A stretch of DNA of 64,000 bases, from assembly GCA_051530055.1 (NCBI GenBank), contig CM121342.1, positions 5,952,001 through 6,016,000 of the forward strand, written 5' to 3'. The position numbers were made by a program, and so were the translations under genes. The stretch is from Neoechinorhynchus agilis (taxonomy: Eukaryota > Acanthocephala). Below the pieces are notes generated by a model that had not been told where the DNA came from, searched no databases, and worked only from the letters and a program-made list of their open reading frames with translations. Of the stretch, positions 22,250 through 33,659 are shown piece by piece (the first letter of the stretch is position 1; each line of letters begins with the position of its first letter).

Positions 22250-24960
22250 TCGTATGTACGACAGTTCCCTTTGCCTTTACGATACAATTTCGCTGGCTTC
22301 CAGAAAAGGAACTATTGCACGACCTGAGGGCAAGATGCCTCGGACCGAATTATATTGCCCGTGAACTGCAGTCGTCTGCGGCACAAATATTCACTGGGCG
22401 GTTGGACTCCGGCTCTCTTATACAGTGCTTTGTTTTTGACTTTATCTGACCATCTGACCTTGAACGCCGCACGTAAGAGAGATGAATGATTTTGGTCCAA
22501 CTGCCTCGTCGCCGTTGGTGACAGTGTCCAGGTCTCTGCATTGTAGTAGAGAATGCTCTCAATTAGAGTCCTGAACAGCTGCGAACGGAGTTCATCTGGC
22601 AAAGACTCACTGTCAAACAGTGGCTTAAGTTGCCCCATTGCTCTCCAAGCTATAGCTCTCCGTCGGCTGACATCCGCACTCACCTCAGGAACGACAGCTC
22701 CCAGATAGACATACCGCTCTATCTGTTTTAATTGCTCAACGCAATTCGGCCCTTCGCCAGGGACTGTATGCGCGACATGCGGAATCGTCAAGAATTCCGT
22801 CTTTTTCGAGTTGATGGTCAGACCAATCATACTCGCCCTCTCGCACAGTCTATTTAGCATGCGTTGAGCTCTTTCGACTGTTGAGGACATCAATACGATG
22901 TCGTCGGCATATGCCATGTAGGAGGCGCGTATCTCAGGATACCTACGACCTCTTTTCCTCAACAGAAGAAATCCATCTTCATCATTCGGTAGTGCCCATC
23001 TCATTACCCAATCAAGCACCAAGATGAAGAGGAAAGGAGCCAATGTGTCGTCCTGCGAACACCTGAAGTGGTGGAAAAGTATTCTGTCAAGCCGTCAACT
23101 GTCTTTACGGCGGACTTTGTGTTTTTATATAATGCCATAACGGATATGACAATGATCGGCGGCACTCCATACTCCTTTAAGATACCGCCAATCATCGTTC
23201 GATTTACCGAATCGAAAGCTCGACGGAAATCAACAAATATCAGCGTCACATCCGTTTGATGAATTCATGCCTCCTCGAGGATCCTCCTCAAAGCCAATAT
23301 GTGCTCCGTAGTGCCTCGATCTTTCCTGAAGCCGTTCTGTTCAATTCTTAGAAACGGTTGGAGGATTGGCTCAATTCGGCTTCTCAAAATGCTGCTGAAA
23401 AGTTTTTGCCGTGTTGGACATCAAGGATATACCTCTGTAGTCCTCCACCTTTGTCGAGCAGCATTTCTTGGGGCCACCATTCATTATGCCATTCATTATC
23501 GGTATGATTTTCCTGGCAATAGATTCAAACCTCAGTACCTCTGCCATTATCCCATCTGGAGCTGATGCACGTCCCGCACGCATCATTTTCGCCGCCGCGA
23601 TCGCTTCCTTCACGGCCTGCCATATAACCTTTGGAGCTTTTATACGCCTAGTTTTTAGTAGAGGGTTTTCTCGGCCGCTTCGGTCACTGTGTCACAGATT
23701 GACTTGTAATAAAAATCAATATCCGTTTCAGCAGCTGGCATCGAGCTCAGTTGATTCTCTAGTTCGATATCGAACTCTTTTCTTTTCTCCTCATTAGCGA
23801 GGGCGCCATATAACGGACGTGGAGGATGCTGAGGCGTACGGAACAACGAGTCACTCATGCTCAACTGACACATCACCAATCTGTGGTCGGTTGGCAGCCC
23901 ATCAACTGTGAATGTGTCAGCGTTTTTGACCCGACATTTTCCCTACGTCTCAACAATATATTGTCAAGCTTGGCTAAGCGTCTCTTGGGATTTTCCCATG
24001 GCATGTTTGGACGGATACTTTTGACCGATAAACGTCGCCAAACGCCACGGTCACTTCCGGAATAAAGTGTTAGCAGACACGAGATCGTGCCGCTCCAGCG
24101 CCTCAACCATGTACCGGCTCTTTCGGTTCTCGTTTTTCAACACATATAGCGATCTTTCGGAATGCGGTAAAATCGCGTTGAAGTCACCGGCTATTAAGAG
24201 GGTGTCTCTGTTCGGTACATCATCTAATGCTACGGCTAGATTTCCATAAAATCCTTCAACCGCCTCTTAATCCGACGAGGAGGTCGGCGAATATGCGCCA
24301 AAAGCATAGAGATTTCTCGACCGAAGCTTTATGCTGACACGAAGTATTCGGTAAGCTATAGATAGAACTGCATGGTGCTGAGTTTCGGAGGCGGGTGATA
24401 AACAAACGCCTACACCTCCATTTCCTCGACTGTCCGCAGATAGGTAACATAATGACCAGCCCCCTCCTAAATCCTCCTGATTTACGTCTGTATCTGACCG
24501 GCCTCATATGCGCAATCCTTGTAAAAACACAAGATCCATTCTGGCGTCCCTTGCCAATCTGGCCAGGGTTCCCCTACGCCATTGCGCTCGCAGACTCCTG
24601 CAATTCAAAGATCCGATTTGTAGTCCTCTTCTATCTGAAATAGCTGGGCCTAAGGGCTCACGGCTGATCTGAAATAGCTGGGCCTAAGGGCTCACGGCTG
24701 TCAGCGCCACCTGAATAGTCCGTACCAACCACGGTGATAAGCTTCGACTGACGCTTTCATTGCCTCCGGCGACAGTTTCGCTCATTTCGACGTTCAATTC
24801 CCGTTGCACTGGTGGATTTTGTTGCTCCCGTTCGCTGCCGCATCACCAAGTGCAGCAGCACACCGACCCAGCGTTGACAGTAGCTGTCTGGCCGCCGGAG
24901 CTGCTTCTTTTACGTGACCGACAAGAATAACTAACATCAAGTCCGATCATCGTGCGATTT
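22250..24960 (-). mobile_element. RTE-type LINE, degenerate but long
   Basis: The minus strand encodes an apurinic-endonuclease region near 24.1-24.5 kb ('AGDFNAILPHSERSLYVLKN') and a reverse transcriptase at 22.3-23.6 kb: 'FVDFRRAFDSVNR', 'GVR' before a frame break, 'APFLFILVLDWVMRW', catalytic 'YMAYADDIVLMSS', then 'RTLIESILYYNAETWTLSP' and 'LCRRRLQFTGNIIRSE' near the end. This motif set is typical of RTE-clade elements. Reading shifts frame several times and contains stops, so it is inactive. GC content is clearly higher than in flanking DNA. The exact 5' and 3' ends are uncertain. Confidence 0.85.
24633..24703. repeat. Direct duplication of about 35 bp in the RTE 5' region
   Basis: 'ctgatctgaaatagctgggc' with the following 14 bases occurs twice back to back, near the presumed 5' end of the RTE element. 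Confidence 0.7.
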
Positions 24961-25294
24961 CATCGTCGTCTGCACTTACTGATCAATTGAAAGTGAAAAT
25001 CAATACGAGGCTTCAGAATCTGTTTCCGTTAGCTGATTGTTTTTCTCCAAACAATCATCGAACCAATACTGCAGAAGCAAAAGACGGTCTATGGCGGATC
25101 AGTTTGTCTTCGAGAATGGCACCACCTCCTCCTGCTGCTGGTGCAGCCGTCATTATCAGCCCTGGAAATGTAAGTTTTTCCAAAAGAGTCAAATAAATGC
25201 ACCTTTTTTTCGAAGTTTTTGTCTAAAAGTGATCGGGGTTTTTACGAAGAAAAAACGCGTAGAGATTTAGTTAATTTTTTTGTGTATTGGGAGA
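24961..25294 (+). other. Possible orphan exon between LINE and duplication
   Basis: A plus-strand frame, either 'MAPPPPAAGAAVIISPGN' or 'MADQFVFENGTTSSCCWCS', ends at a good donor (GTAAGT, near 25170). No downstream exon is visible because the duplicated block starts at 25295. It may be a stranded first exon or chance. Confidence 0.25.
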
Positions 25295-26508
25295 CGATGA
25301 AATCCGATACGTTCAAAGAAATCACTGAAGCTTGAGTTTACAAATGAGTGCCATGTGTTGTTGAAAGAGAAATGCTCAAACTAAAGAAAACAATGTTCAA
25401 TCAGGTGATAAATTACAAAAGTAATGGAAAAAGGGCCAGTTCGTATCTATCGATACTTATTTGAGTGATCAAGCAACGATCTCTAACGAACGACGAAATG
25501 ATCGCAGTCTTCTTTTTAACAATCTTGGTAATGTCAATCAAAAGTTTTTCTGTGAATATCGATTATAGTACGAAATCAACCGATTTACCTGCTTATAATC
25601 TCACCATTAAAACGCCGTTCGGTAAAACTGTTCAATTTTTAACAAATCAAACAGTTGCCGTAGATGAAGCCCTCGTTTTGGTTTACTTGGACGCGGCATC
25701 AGAATGGATCCGAAGTTTTGCGGGACGAAATAAAAGCGACTCCGTAATCGCAAACGAAGAGCCAATTTATGTTTCTGAACTTGTTTTGAACATAAATGGC
25801 AATTATTCGATTGAGGAAGACATTATTCCTGAATTGGAAAATCATTCGAACGTTGATAATTTGGCGGACCAAGTTCTGGACATCTCGGACCTTTTTCCAA
25901 GTTTCAATAGCACTACGGAGTCAACTGATCACAAAAACATAACCAAAATTTCTGCAAATCTTACAATCGAAGATTCGGTCATTTCAGTTTCCGATCTTTT
26001 CAGCGATCAAAGTCCAAAAGCTAAAAAATCAATCGTCTCTCGTCAAACTCAAAATAATGATCAGGTTGAAAGAGAGGAAACGAAGGAAACATTTGACTGG
26101 TACAATCCTTCTTTACTTTTTCTTCATGACATTTGTGAAGGCGTTTTTATCAGCACTCAGAAACACAAAAACGCCTATAATCTTTTAGGATTCGATTGCA
26201 TCTTCGAGCCTTCCAAACACGATTTTCCAATTCTTATATTTCCAATCAAATCGATATGCATCACGACTGGCTCAATGGATTGTGAAATGAACAATGAACT
26301 TTTTCGCCCATTTCATCTCGAACGGCGATCGAATCGCGCTCTGAGATTGTTTCCTATTTTATCACAAATTCTTAGTTTGTGTTTTCTTTTAATTTTATAA
26401 AGTCTTTTAAATTGTTAAATTTTTTCCAATTAGTCCGCTGCCTTGAATCTGAGAAGCACCCGAACGAGAATAAAAGTTGGTAAGACTTTTTTTTGCTAAG
26501 TGAACCGA
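25295..26508 (+). repeat. Segmental duplication, copy 2
   Basis: Matches 6041-7254 at a constant offset of 19254 bp, with about eight mismatches and no indel. Same orientation as copy 1. It lies next to LINE-rich DNA, so LINE-mediated or recombination-mediated transposition is plausible. Confidence 0.95.
25465..26400 (+). CDS. Unknown secreted, probably GPI-anchored glycoprotein, copy 2
   Basis: Same 311-codon frame as the gene at 6.2 kb, fully open. Four coding differences are visible and all change the protein: 'NGYSS' to 'NGNYS' (two bases, creating a new N-glycosylation sequon), 'NITNIS' to 'NITKIS', and 'QKPKNA' to 'QKHKNA'. Signal peptide from Met12 and hydrophobic C-terminus are intact. 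About 170 bp of upstream sequence came with it, so it may still be expressed. Confidence 0.72.
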   Translation: MIKQRSLTNDEMIAVFFLTILVMSIKSFSVNIDYSTKSTDLPAYNLTIKTPFGKTVQFLTNQTVAVDEALVLVYLDAASEWIRSFAGRNKSDSVIANEEPIYVSELVLNINGNYSIEEDIIPELENHSNVDNLADQVLDISDLFPSFNSTTESTDHKNITKISANLTIEDSVISVSDLFSDQSPKAKKSIVSRQTQNNDQVEREETKETFDWYNPSLLFLHDICEGVFISTQKHKNAYNLLGFDCIFEPSKHDFPILIFPIKSICITTGSMDCEMNNELFRPFHLERRSNRALRLFPILSQILSLCFLLIL

Positions 26509-26704
26509 GAGAAATTCTTGTGCGTTTACTAGAGGCGATCGATTTTTCTTTCTAGAATATCCATTTTGTTCATTGTCTCCATCTTTCTTAAAATGAATTT
26601 TTGGCAAATTCTAAATAATAAACGGATTGATTATTATTCATTTGGTAGTGTTGCCGAATTGCGAATATTTTGGCGCTGATAAGTCCAAAAAAATGCAAGT
26701 CCGA

Positions 26705-26826
26705 TTTGGAGAGAATTTATTAAATTCGATTGTTTTCGGCGCCTACAAAAGTTTGAATAAAACACTTTCAAACAACCTCGATAAAGGCACGAGATTGCGC
26801 CGAAAACAATCGGATTTAATTAATTT
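26705..26826. mobile_element. Foldback element, family 1 copy 2
   Basis: Left arm 'tcgattgttttcggcgcc' and right arm 'ggcacgagattgcgccgaaa', followed by 'acaatcggatttaat', match the 20.5 kb element; the central part differs. Shorter arms than copy 1. Confidence 0.75.
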
Positions 26827-27248
26827 CTTCAATTTGATGCCACATAAAAAAGGATGAACAATTTAATTTTCAATCGATTTTTATTGGATAAACATCAAGA
26901 AACTAATATCTGTTTTTTCATGAATGAGCGATTATGAACCTCAAATAAAATTATTGAGTATCAAAGGTCTAAATACCATCAATCGTCCTCGTAAGCGACA
27001 TCAACAAATGTTATCTCGTGTTTTTTTTTGCATTTTTTACAATTAAACTTATTTTTAAAGAAATTTACGCTCCGTGAATCTTTCATGGGCAAAAAGGAAT
27101 TTATGGCATTGTCGAAAATTATGCCGAACAAATCTTTTAATACAAAAAATAAAGAATTATCCACCTACGTCGCCATGGCAATATGAAGAGTTTTAAATAT
27201 AATCTTATAAAATTAAACATTTGACGACGACATTCGCTGACCGTCATA
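26827..27248. other. Spacer upstream of the kelch gene
   Basis: AT-rich, no supported gene. It should contain the promoter of the gene starting at 27249. Confidence 0.4.
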
Positions 27249-29868
27249 ATGAATTTTGAAAAGAAGTTCTGCAGTCCCGAAATGCAGGAGCAAATGAAGA
27301 GGTATAAAAAAATGTTTGAAGCAGCCGAAGATTTCGCTCAACGTTTGAGCCCAAAGACGCTTGTAAGAGAAATTTGCTAAAAAAGGAGAAAAAAACACTT
27401 ATCCTTTTTTAGGTAGGAATTTTAAAACCGGAGGAACAAGAAACAATCAACGAACTTCGTGCGCTGATTTTTATTGCATCGGCGGACAATGACAGAGGTG
27501 AGTACGCATTGATTGTTGTTGCTGAGAAAAAGAAATCAATATTTTGCGTCCAGATCCGGCTGTCATCGAGGCTGAATGCAACGAGTGTTATAATTTGGTT
27601 CGTCGAAAGGAGATTAGGAAAAAAACGATTTTTGTCAGTACTCAATCGGCGGTCTATTGTCTCGGTAAGTTGACATTAAAAACGATTGATCTAATTTTTT
27701 TCCCTTGAAAAATAGGTGGATATCTATTTGATCCAATAAAGAAACGGCGGCATAAACCAAAACGCGATTGGAAATATTTGGTTCGCAAAAAGGAGTTGGT
27801 ACCCATAAAACCCATTCCGGATGGTCGCATCAATTTCGGTATTGGTGCCAATGGAGGAAACATCTTTATAATCTGCGGGATGACGTTCAATAACGTTCCA
27901 CTAAAATCTTGTTTTCGCTACGACATCTACGCCGACGAATTTCACCAGCTTCCGGATTTGCCCTCGTCTCAATCTTGGTGCGGAGTTACAGTGACCGACA
28001 GAAATGAATGTATCGTCGCCGGCGGGTACGCGCTGAGAGGGGGAAAACCGTACGGTTCAGCAAAGTGTTCAATTTTACCGTTTGAAGGAAAACGATGGCA
28101 AGTTTTATCGGATCTTCCTCAGGCCGTTTGTAATGTCATGGTCGCTTGCGATGGCGAAAACATTTATGCGATGGGTGGACGAGAGTTCGGTCCGGACGGC
28201 CCGGGCGCTTCCGTTCCGGGTGTCTATTCCTTAAACATCAGCACCGTGCGAAAGGGTGGAAGCGAAGAAAAGGATGAATGGAAACTTGTGACGAATATTC
28301 CAGAATATGACATCAAAAACACGAATCTCATTTTCGAGACCGAATACATTTATTCGACGGATAGACCGAAACCATCGGAGGACCCGGATTCACCATCCCC
28401 GGAACCGGAAACGAAATTTACCTACTCATTTGAAACCGGCGAATGGACTCAAGGCAAAATTACCGCGAAACCGGACGAAGCTGAGTCCAGCGAAGCCGAT
28501 GAGAGTTTAAGCCAAACTTCTAAAAGTACTGATTCCGACCAAGATAAAGACAAGAAATCGAAGAAGTCAAAAGGAAAAAAGAAAGGTTCTTCTGATAAGG
28601 CATCGTCTGGAGACGAAAAAATAAAGAAAGGAAAGAAAAAGGACAAAAAGAAAATCAAGGCGAAAGACGAATCGGTCCCGCCGGACAAAACGGGAAAAGC
28701 GAAGAAGGAAAAGAAGGAAGCAAAGATTGATGAAAATTCTGCCCCAGAATCTGCCGACGAAGACAAGAAGAAAAAGTCAAAGAAGGATAAAAAGAAGCCA
28801 AAGGTAGAGGGAGATTCTGCTCCCGAATCTGCCGACGAAGACAAGAAGAGAAAGTCAAAGAAGGACAAGAAAAAGAAAAAGGAAGAGGGAGATTCTGCTC
28901 CCGAATCAGCAGGCGAGGAAAAGACGAGAAAGTCAAAGAAGGATAAAAAGAAGTCGAAGGAAGAGGGAGATGCTGCTCCCGAATCAGCAGGCGAGGAAAA
29001 GACGAGAAAGTCAAAGAAGGATAAAAAGAAGCCAAACGAAGAGGAAGATTCTGCTCCCGAATCCTCCGGCGAGGGAAAGAAGAGAAAGTCAAAGAAGGAT
29101 AAAAAGAAGCCAAACGAAGAGGAAGATTCTGCTCCCGAATCCTCCGGCGAGGGAAAGAAGAGAAAGTCAAAGAAGGATAAAAAGAAGCCAAACGAAGAGG
29201 AAGATTCTGCTCCCGAATCCTCCGGCGAGGGAAAGAAGAGAAAGTCAAAGAAGGATAAAAAGAAGCCAAACGAAGAGGAAGATTCTGCTCCCGAATCCTC
29301 CGGCGAGGGAAAGAAGAGAAAGTCAAAGAAGGATAAAAAGAAGCCAAACGAAGAGGAAGATTCTGCTCCCGAATCCTCCGGCGAGGGAAAGAAGAGAAAG
29401 TCAAAGAAGGATAAAAAGAAGCCAAACGAAGAGGAAGATTCTGCTCCCGAATCCTCCGGCGAGGGAAAGAAGAGAAAGTCAAAGAAGGATAAAAAGAAGC
29501 CAAACGAAGAGGAAGATTCTGCTCCCGAATCCTCCGGCGAGGGAAAGAAGAGAAAGTCAAAGAAGGATAAAAAGAAGCCAAACGAAGAGGAAGATTCTGC
29601 TCCCGAATCCTCCGGCGAGGGAAAGAAGAGAAAGTCAAAGAAGGATAAAAAGAAGCCAAACGAAGAATATTCTGCACAAGAGTCTGCTGGCCGTGATAAA
29701 AATAATAAATCCAATAAGGAAAGTGGCGCTCCAGTTGGTTCTGCTGGTGGCGATATGAAATTAGAATCAAAGGAAGATAAGGAATTAAAAGAAGAAAACA
29801 ATTTGACTGCTGAATCAGCGCAGAATTCGGCGCGAAAGGAAAACAAAAAAGGAAGCGAGGAAAATTAG
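27249..29868 (+). CDS. Kelch-repeat protein with long Lys/Glu-rich repetitive tail
   Basis: Exons 27249-27362, 27413-27497, 27554-27664 and 27716-29868 join in phase to 820 residues. After a helical N-terminus there are at least four kelch blades with their Gly-Gly or Gly-containing turns: 'AVYCLGGYLFD', 'NIFIICGMTFN', 'ECIVAGGYALRGG', 'NIYAMGGREFG'. From about residue 330 the protein becomes Lys/Ser/Glu rich. It then carries four diverged and eight identical copies of a 26-residue unit with core 'DSAPESSGEGKKRKSKKDKK'. The repeat region holds many bipartite nuclear-localisation-like clusters and should be disordered. Kelch blades usually bind a partner protein; the tail suggests RNA, nucleic-acid or cytoskeletal binding. 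There is no BTB domain, so it is not a typical Cullin-3 adaptor. Confidence 0.82.
28730..29672 (+). repeat. 78-bp coding minisatellite, about 12 units
   Basis: Each unit is 78 bp (26 codons). The first four are diverged; the last eight, from about 29046 to 29668, are identical or nearly so at the DNA level. The identity at synonymous positions indicates recent expansion or homogenisation. Confidence 0.95.
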
Positions 29869-29929
29869 GTCGAGAAACTAAAAGATTAAAGGAAATGATT
29901 TAGAATTTTTAAAATGATTACATGACAAT

Positions 29930-32280
29930 TGAACAAATATTTTATTATTGTGGATGGGTTTAAGCGCAAATTTTGCAGAAATCGTTCACACCACCGCCTT
30001 TCTGGATTACTCAGCTGTCGTCCTGGTGTTACGGTCGAAAGGACAGATGCAGCGTTTGAGCCAGACTTATGTTCTGTATTAGGAATGCTCCTGATCTCGG
30101 ATCGCCAGTGATTGGTCTCAATCTCTTGGACAATTCCTTGACCAGGTCCTGCGCCGCGGTACCAAACGACCCGAGCGTCTCGACGCCAAAAGGAACAAAA
30201 TAATGATTTCGACTCAGGTCCCTGTATTTTGTCCATTTGCGTTCCTCTGCGGCTGATGCTGCTCCCCTGATTTAATAGTGGCGAATTTTATGTTGCTGAC
30301 CGCGAACGTGGCTTCGCCGAGAAGGACTTTGCCTTGTCGCCACGGGAATACTGCGACACCGCCCGGTTTACAGCCATCGAGTCGGCAAAGATTGCTCGGC
30401 TCTAGGATGTTGGGCGCATTCACAGGCGTTCACTTCGGCGTGTCGAGGGTGTACCTTCCTCCTGATTGCCGACAGACGAGACCATGGCGTCCCGATGGTT
30501 CCACGGTCGCCCCAAGTCTCAGGGACACTGCAATCCTTACTGTCTCCTCGGAGGGTACCCACAAAAGCGATTGGGGTAGCGTTGAGCCAAGCACCCGATT
30601 CTCTTGTAGAGACTGCCTGTAATCGAGTTCGGTTCACGAAGTCACGAGAATCTGAAATTAACGAGTTATGAATTCTCGCTACCAGAAGTGAGTCCCAAAC
30701 TTATTGTTTGCAATCATTGACGGGTAACCTTTCTGCAAAGTGTAATTCTCGAAAAGAACGGATTGAACTAATTTGTGGCTTGCTTCATACGATACCAAAT
30801 AAGCTGGCAGAGAAATATCGGCTGCTTTTCGGATAACTAAACAGCCGGACGACACAGGCAAGGACGCTTGACGCCAGGCCTCGTCTGACAGCTGTGTATT
30901 TAAAATTTTACCGAGAGAGGCTTCCACCGTGTCGTCTAATTTTGCCAGTTTATCCTTATGTCTAAAAAAAGGTGCTGTGCGCAGCTTATACAGCAGTTTT
31001 GGAATAAAGAGGGATTTCTTGATCAGGAACAGAGCTTCGTGTGAAGATAATTCATTGACTCGTTCGCACAGCACCGAAAGTTGCGGTTGAAGATTGGCAA
31101 TCTCGGCTTCTACATTAGAGTCAAAAATGCAGCTTGCTAGAATACTCAACCTATCTAGAGTGATCAATTCTATGCCGGGGGCAAGGTTCTGAAAATCTTT
31201 TACGACAGTTTGCCTGGTCGCCTCATCTTCCACGTTCATCACTAAAATCTCGCATTTCGCAACATTCAATTCAATGCCAATTTTCGCCGTTTCCTTCACG
31301 AGTGTCTCCAAATCGCGCAGTACAACAGATGCAAGTAACAGTCGTTAAAACTGGACTGGAGAGAGTGCGCGATATGATTGACTGCGAGTGCAAAAGCATT
31401 TGGGCTCAAAGGATCTCCTTGTTGAACTCCTCTTTCTGACAACAAAACGTGATTATTGAACAACAAGGGAGTAGAAGTCCCATGAAGCATTATCGAAATA
31501 GCGAAATGCTTCTGGTGCGTGATCTTAATCGACTTCGAGCAAATCTGCTCGGTAAACTTTGTTGAATGTATTTTTAAAATCACATTTCAAGATCACGCAC
31601 GGCTTTGAGTTTCCGGTGATGAACGTTCGGAATGAATGAACAATCGCCTCTGCGCCACAAGGTCTACGGCAGCCTAACTGAGTAGGGTGATGCTGTCTGA
31701 GCACCATCCTTACTTGTTTACATGTTTTGCTGCTAGGCGGCGTAAAGTTGTTCCAATTGCAATTGGACGAATCCCACCTTCCTTTTTCGTGACGACACAC
31801 AAAGATGCGCCGAAAAATAGCTCAATTGCTTTCGAAATCAAGTCTCCCCTGCAAATTGGTCTACTAGACGTGCCAATGTATCTTCAAGGGACTGAGCAGC
31901 GTCAACTACTGAAAAGGAAGTTATATCCTTTAGGTATTGAGGCCGGAGCTCGTCAAGAACATTAACTGGTCCGTTAGCAAAAGAGTAGATTGCCATCTTC
32001 ACTTTTGATTTCGATGATAAAACATAAGGGATCGGATCGAAGGAGGAGGATTTAACGAAAAACTACCGACCGTCGCCACTCGGATCTTTGGAACGACGAA
32101 TTCGTAAAGTTTCTTTGTTATCTTTTGGCGAGACTGTCCATTGATGATAAAAGACGAACTGCTTCTCTCGCATCTCCGTCTGCGAGCTTCAAAGAAACGC
32201 GTCCAGCAAGTGACCGATCTCGGCGATGGTCACGCTTCAGATCACACTGTCGAATGGCATTGAGTAAAATTGTCGTCAAT
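29930..32280 (-). mobile_element. LINE with restriction-like endonuclease, longest copy (C)
   Basis: The minus strand shows, in order, an N-terminal region near 32.2 kb ('LADGDAREAVRLLSS'), reverse transcriptase near 31.3-31.8 kb ('IAIGTTLRRLAAK', 'VILKCDFKNTFNKV', 'RGVQQGDPLSPNAFALAVN'), thumb around 31.0 kb ('LFIPKLLYKLRTAPFF'), a C-terminal region at 30.6 kb ('RLQAVSTRESGAWLNATP'), and the endonuclease lead-in 'NILEPSNLCRLDGCKPGG'. In the family the last part reads RPDG...VWD; here both acidic positions are changed, so the nuclease is dead. Several frame breaks and stops. It is younger-looking than copies A, B and D but inactive. It lies between the kelch and YbaY-domain genes. Confidence 0.83.
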
Positions 32281-32296
32281 CAAACGAAAATCTACT

Positions 32297-32707
32297 TTAA
32301 TTAATTTGATACTCAGTTCTTCTAACGTGCACTTTTATATTGTTTCGTGGATTTCCCAATGTCAAGATGCGGGTTTGTTGGTCATTAATAAAGAGAAGCT
32401 TCCGATCTTTTCCAATTCGTTCAATTCTTACACTTAAGGCGTATGTGCGTCTTGGATCAATGCGGTTATCATCGTATTCCATTTCAAAATCGATTGGAAA
32501 CCTTCTTGGTTTATAAATTATTCTTTTAGCTATGGTTTTTGCACTCGCATCCGCCATACTTACATCATCCATCCTGATCTTTACTATTGAATTTTTCGGA
32601 ATCCTTCCTTCACCAATAATCCGTCCAGTTAGGCTGCTAACGTGCCATTGATAGCAAAATGCGGCACTCAGAATGGAGAGCAGTGAGATCAACAACGACG
32701 ATTTCAT
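32297..32707 (-). CDS. Secreted protein with bacterial-type YbaY/YscW domain
   Basis: 136 residues, single exon. 'MKSSLLISLLSILSAAFC' is a signal peptide; I choose this Met (32707) over the one at 32902 because it starts the signal sequence directly. The rest is one small beta domain matching the bacterial YbaY / type III secretion lipoprotein-chaperone (YscW) pattern: 'GRIPKNSIVKIRMDDVSMAD', 'PIDFEMEYDDNRIDPRRTYA', 'LSVRIERIGKDRKLLFIND', then a basic C-terminus. In bacteria the domain is an outer-membrane lipoprotein module. No lipobox Cys is placed as in bacteria, although one Cys lies at the end of the signal peptide. Codon use and AT content fit the surroundings. Function in animals unknown. 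Confidence 0.8.
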   Translation of the reverse strand: MKSSLLISLLSILSAAFCYQWHVSSLTGRIIGEGRIPKNSIVKIRMDDVSMADASAKTIAKRIIYKPRRFPIDFEMEYDDNRIDPRRTYALSVRIERIGKDRKLLFINDQQTRILTLGNPRNNIKVHVRRTEYQIN

Positions 32708-33659
32708 TTGTTTTTTGAGAGAAAGATGTAGTTCCGACTTTCTTGAGATTGCACGAATTGAGCAATAAATATAAAAGGGATTGCGGCGAAAAAAGCTGTT
32801 ACGGAGTGGTGTCATGCCGTGACTTATGCCACCAATGGAGTGACAAGGAGACAATTGAGTCTCATTAAAAAAGGAGTTTGCCAAACATATTTGTTTTAGC
32901 AATGCTCAAAAGCGAATCTATTAAAGTCCTTTTTTTACCTGAGTTGAATTTTTGCACATTTTCCTTCAATGGAAAAACGAGATCCATGCAATTTAAATGA
33001 AAACAAACACAGATTCCTAACCAAACAAAATTGAAGTAGATTTGTTTTTTAGGGTCCACTGTAAAAATTTGTTAATTTGAATAAAAAGAGCCGTCGATAT
33101 TATACGAGCTTTAAAGAGTCAAATATTCGTAATGTGGAGCCTATTTTTCAAATGAATCGTTAGTTTTGGATATTAAGTCTCTCGCTTAAATGCTTATTTT
33201 GTTTTAAACAATCCAATAAACAATATTGGTTTCGAATACTCACTTTTAAAAATAAACGTCGTTAATGAACAAAACTATTCTAGCTCGGACGATGAAAGAT
33301 ACATAAATTTAAAAAGGAAATTCTATTCTTTAGAAAAAAGAGCAGTTTTCCAGACGTTGAAAAGGGAAGCATGAAATTTTTCTACTCTGGAATTTTTGCG
33401 TATCTCAATTCATAGTAAACGAACGCAAAATTCCTTAAATCCGCAATTTAAGACACCTTGAAGATTTGTGTTAATCACGAAACATCTCGTTGATTATCGT
33501 TTGATATTATCGATGGGAAATCCCTCTTTGGTGTCCTTTTATTTTAACTGGACTGCAACATGAACTTTGCTCCATCTTAAATATTGTCTAAAGATGATTT
33601 TGTTATTAATATCTTGCAAAATTTTTAAAATTATTTAAAAATTCGATTTCGGCTAAAAC
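32708..33659. other. Gene-free stretch
   Basis: AT-rich spacer upstream of the YbaY-domain gene and downstream of UTP6. No frame or repeat I can support. Confidence 0.4.

Noticed and set aside
22063-22449. Plus-strand frames across the LINE region
   Set aside because: The minus strand carries the reverse-transcriptase and endonuclease motifs; plus frames are shadows.
28449-29846. Long minus-strand open frame (465 codons) and two other long frames over the kelch tail
   Set aside because: They mirror the 78-bp repeat, whose length is a multiple of three, so all frames stay open. The plus-strand frame has kelch blades upstream and correct splicing.
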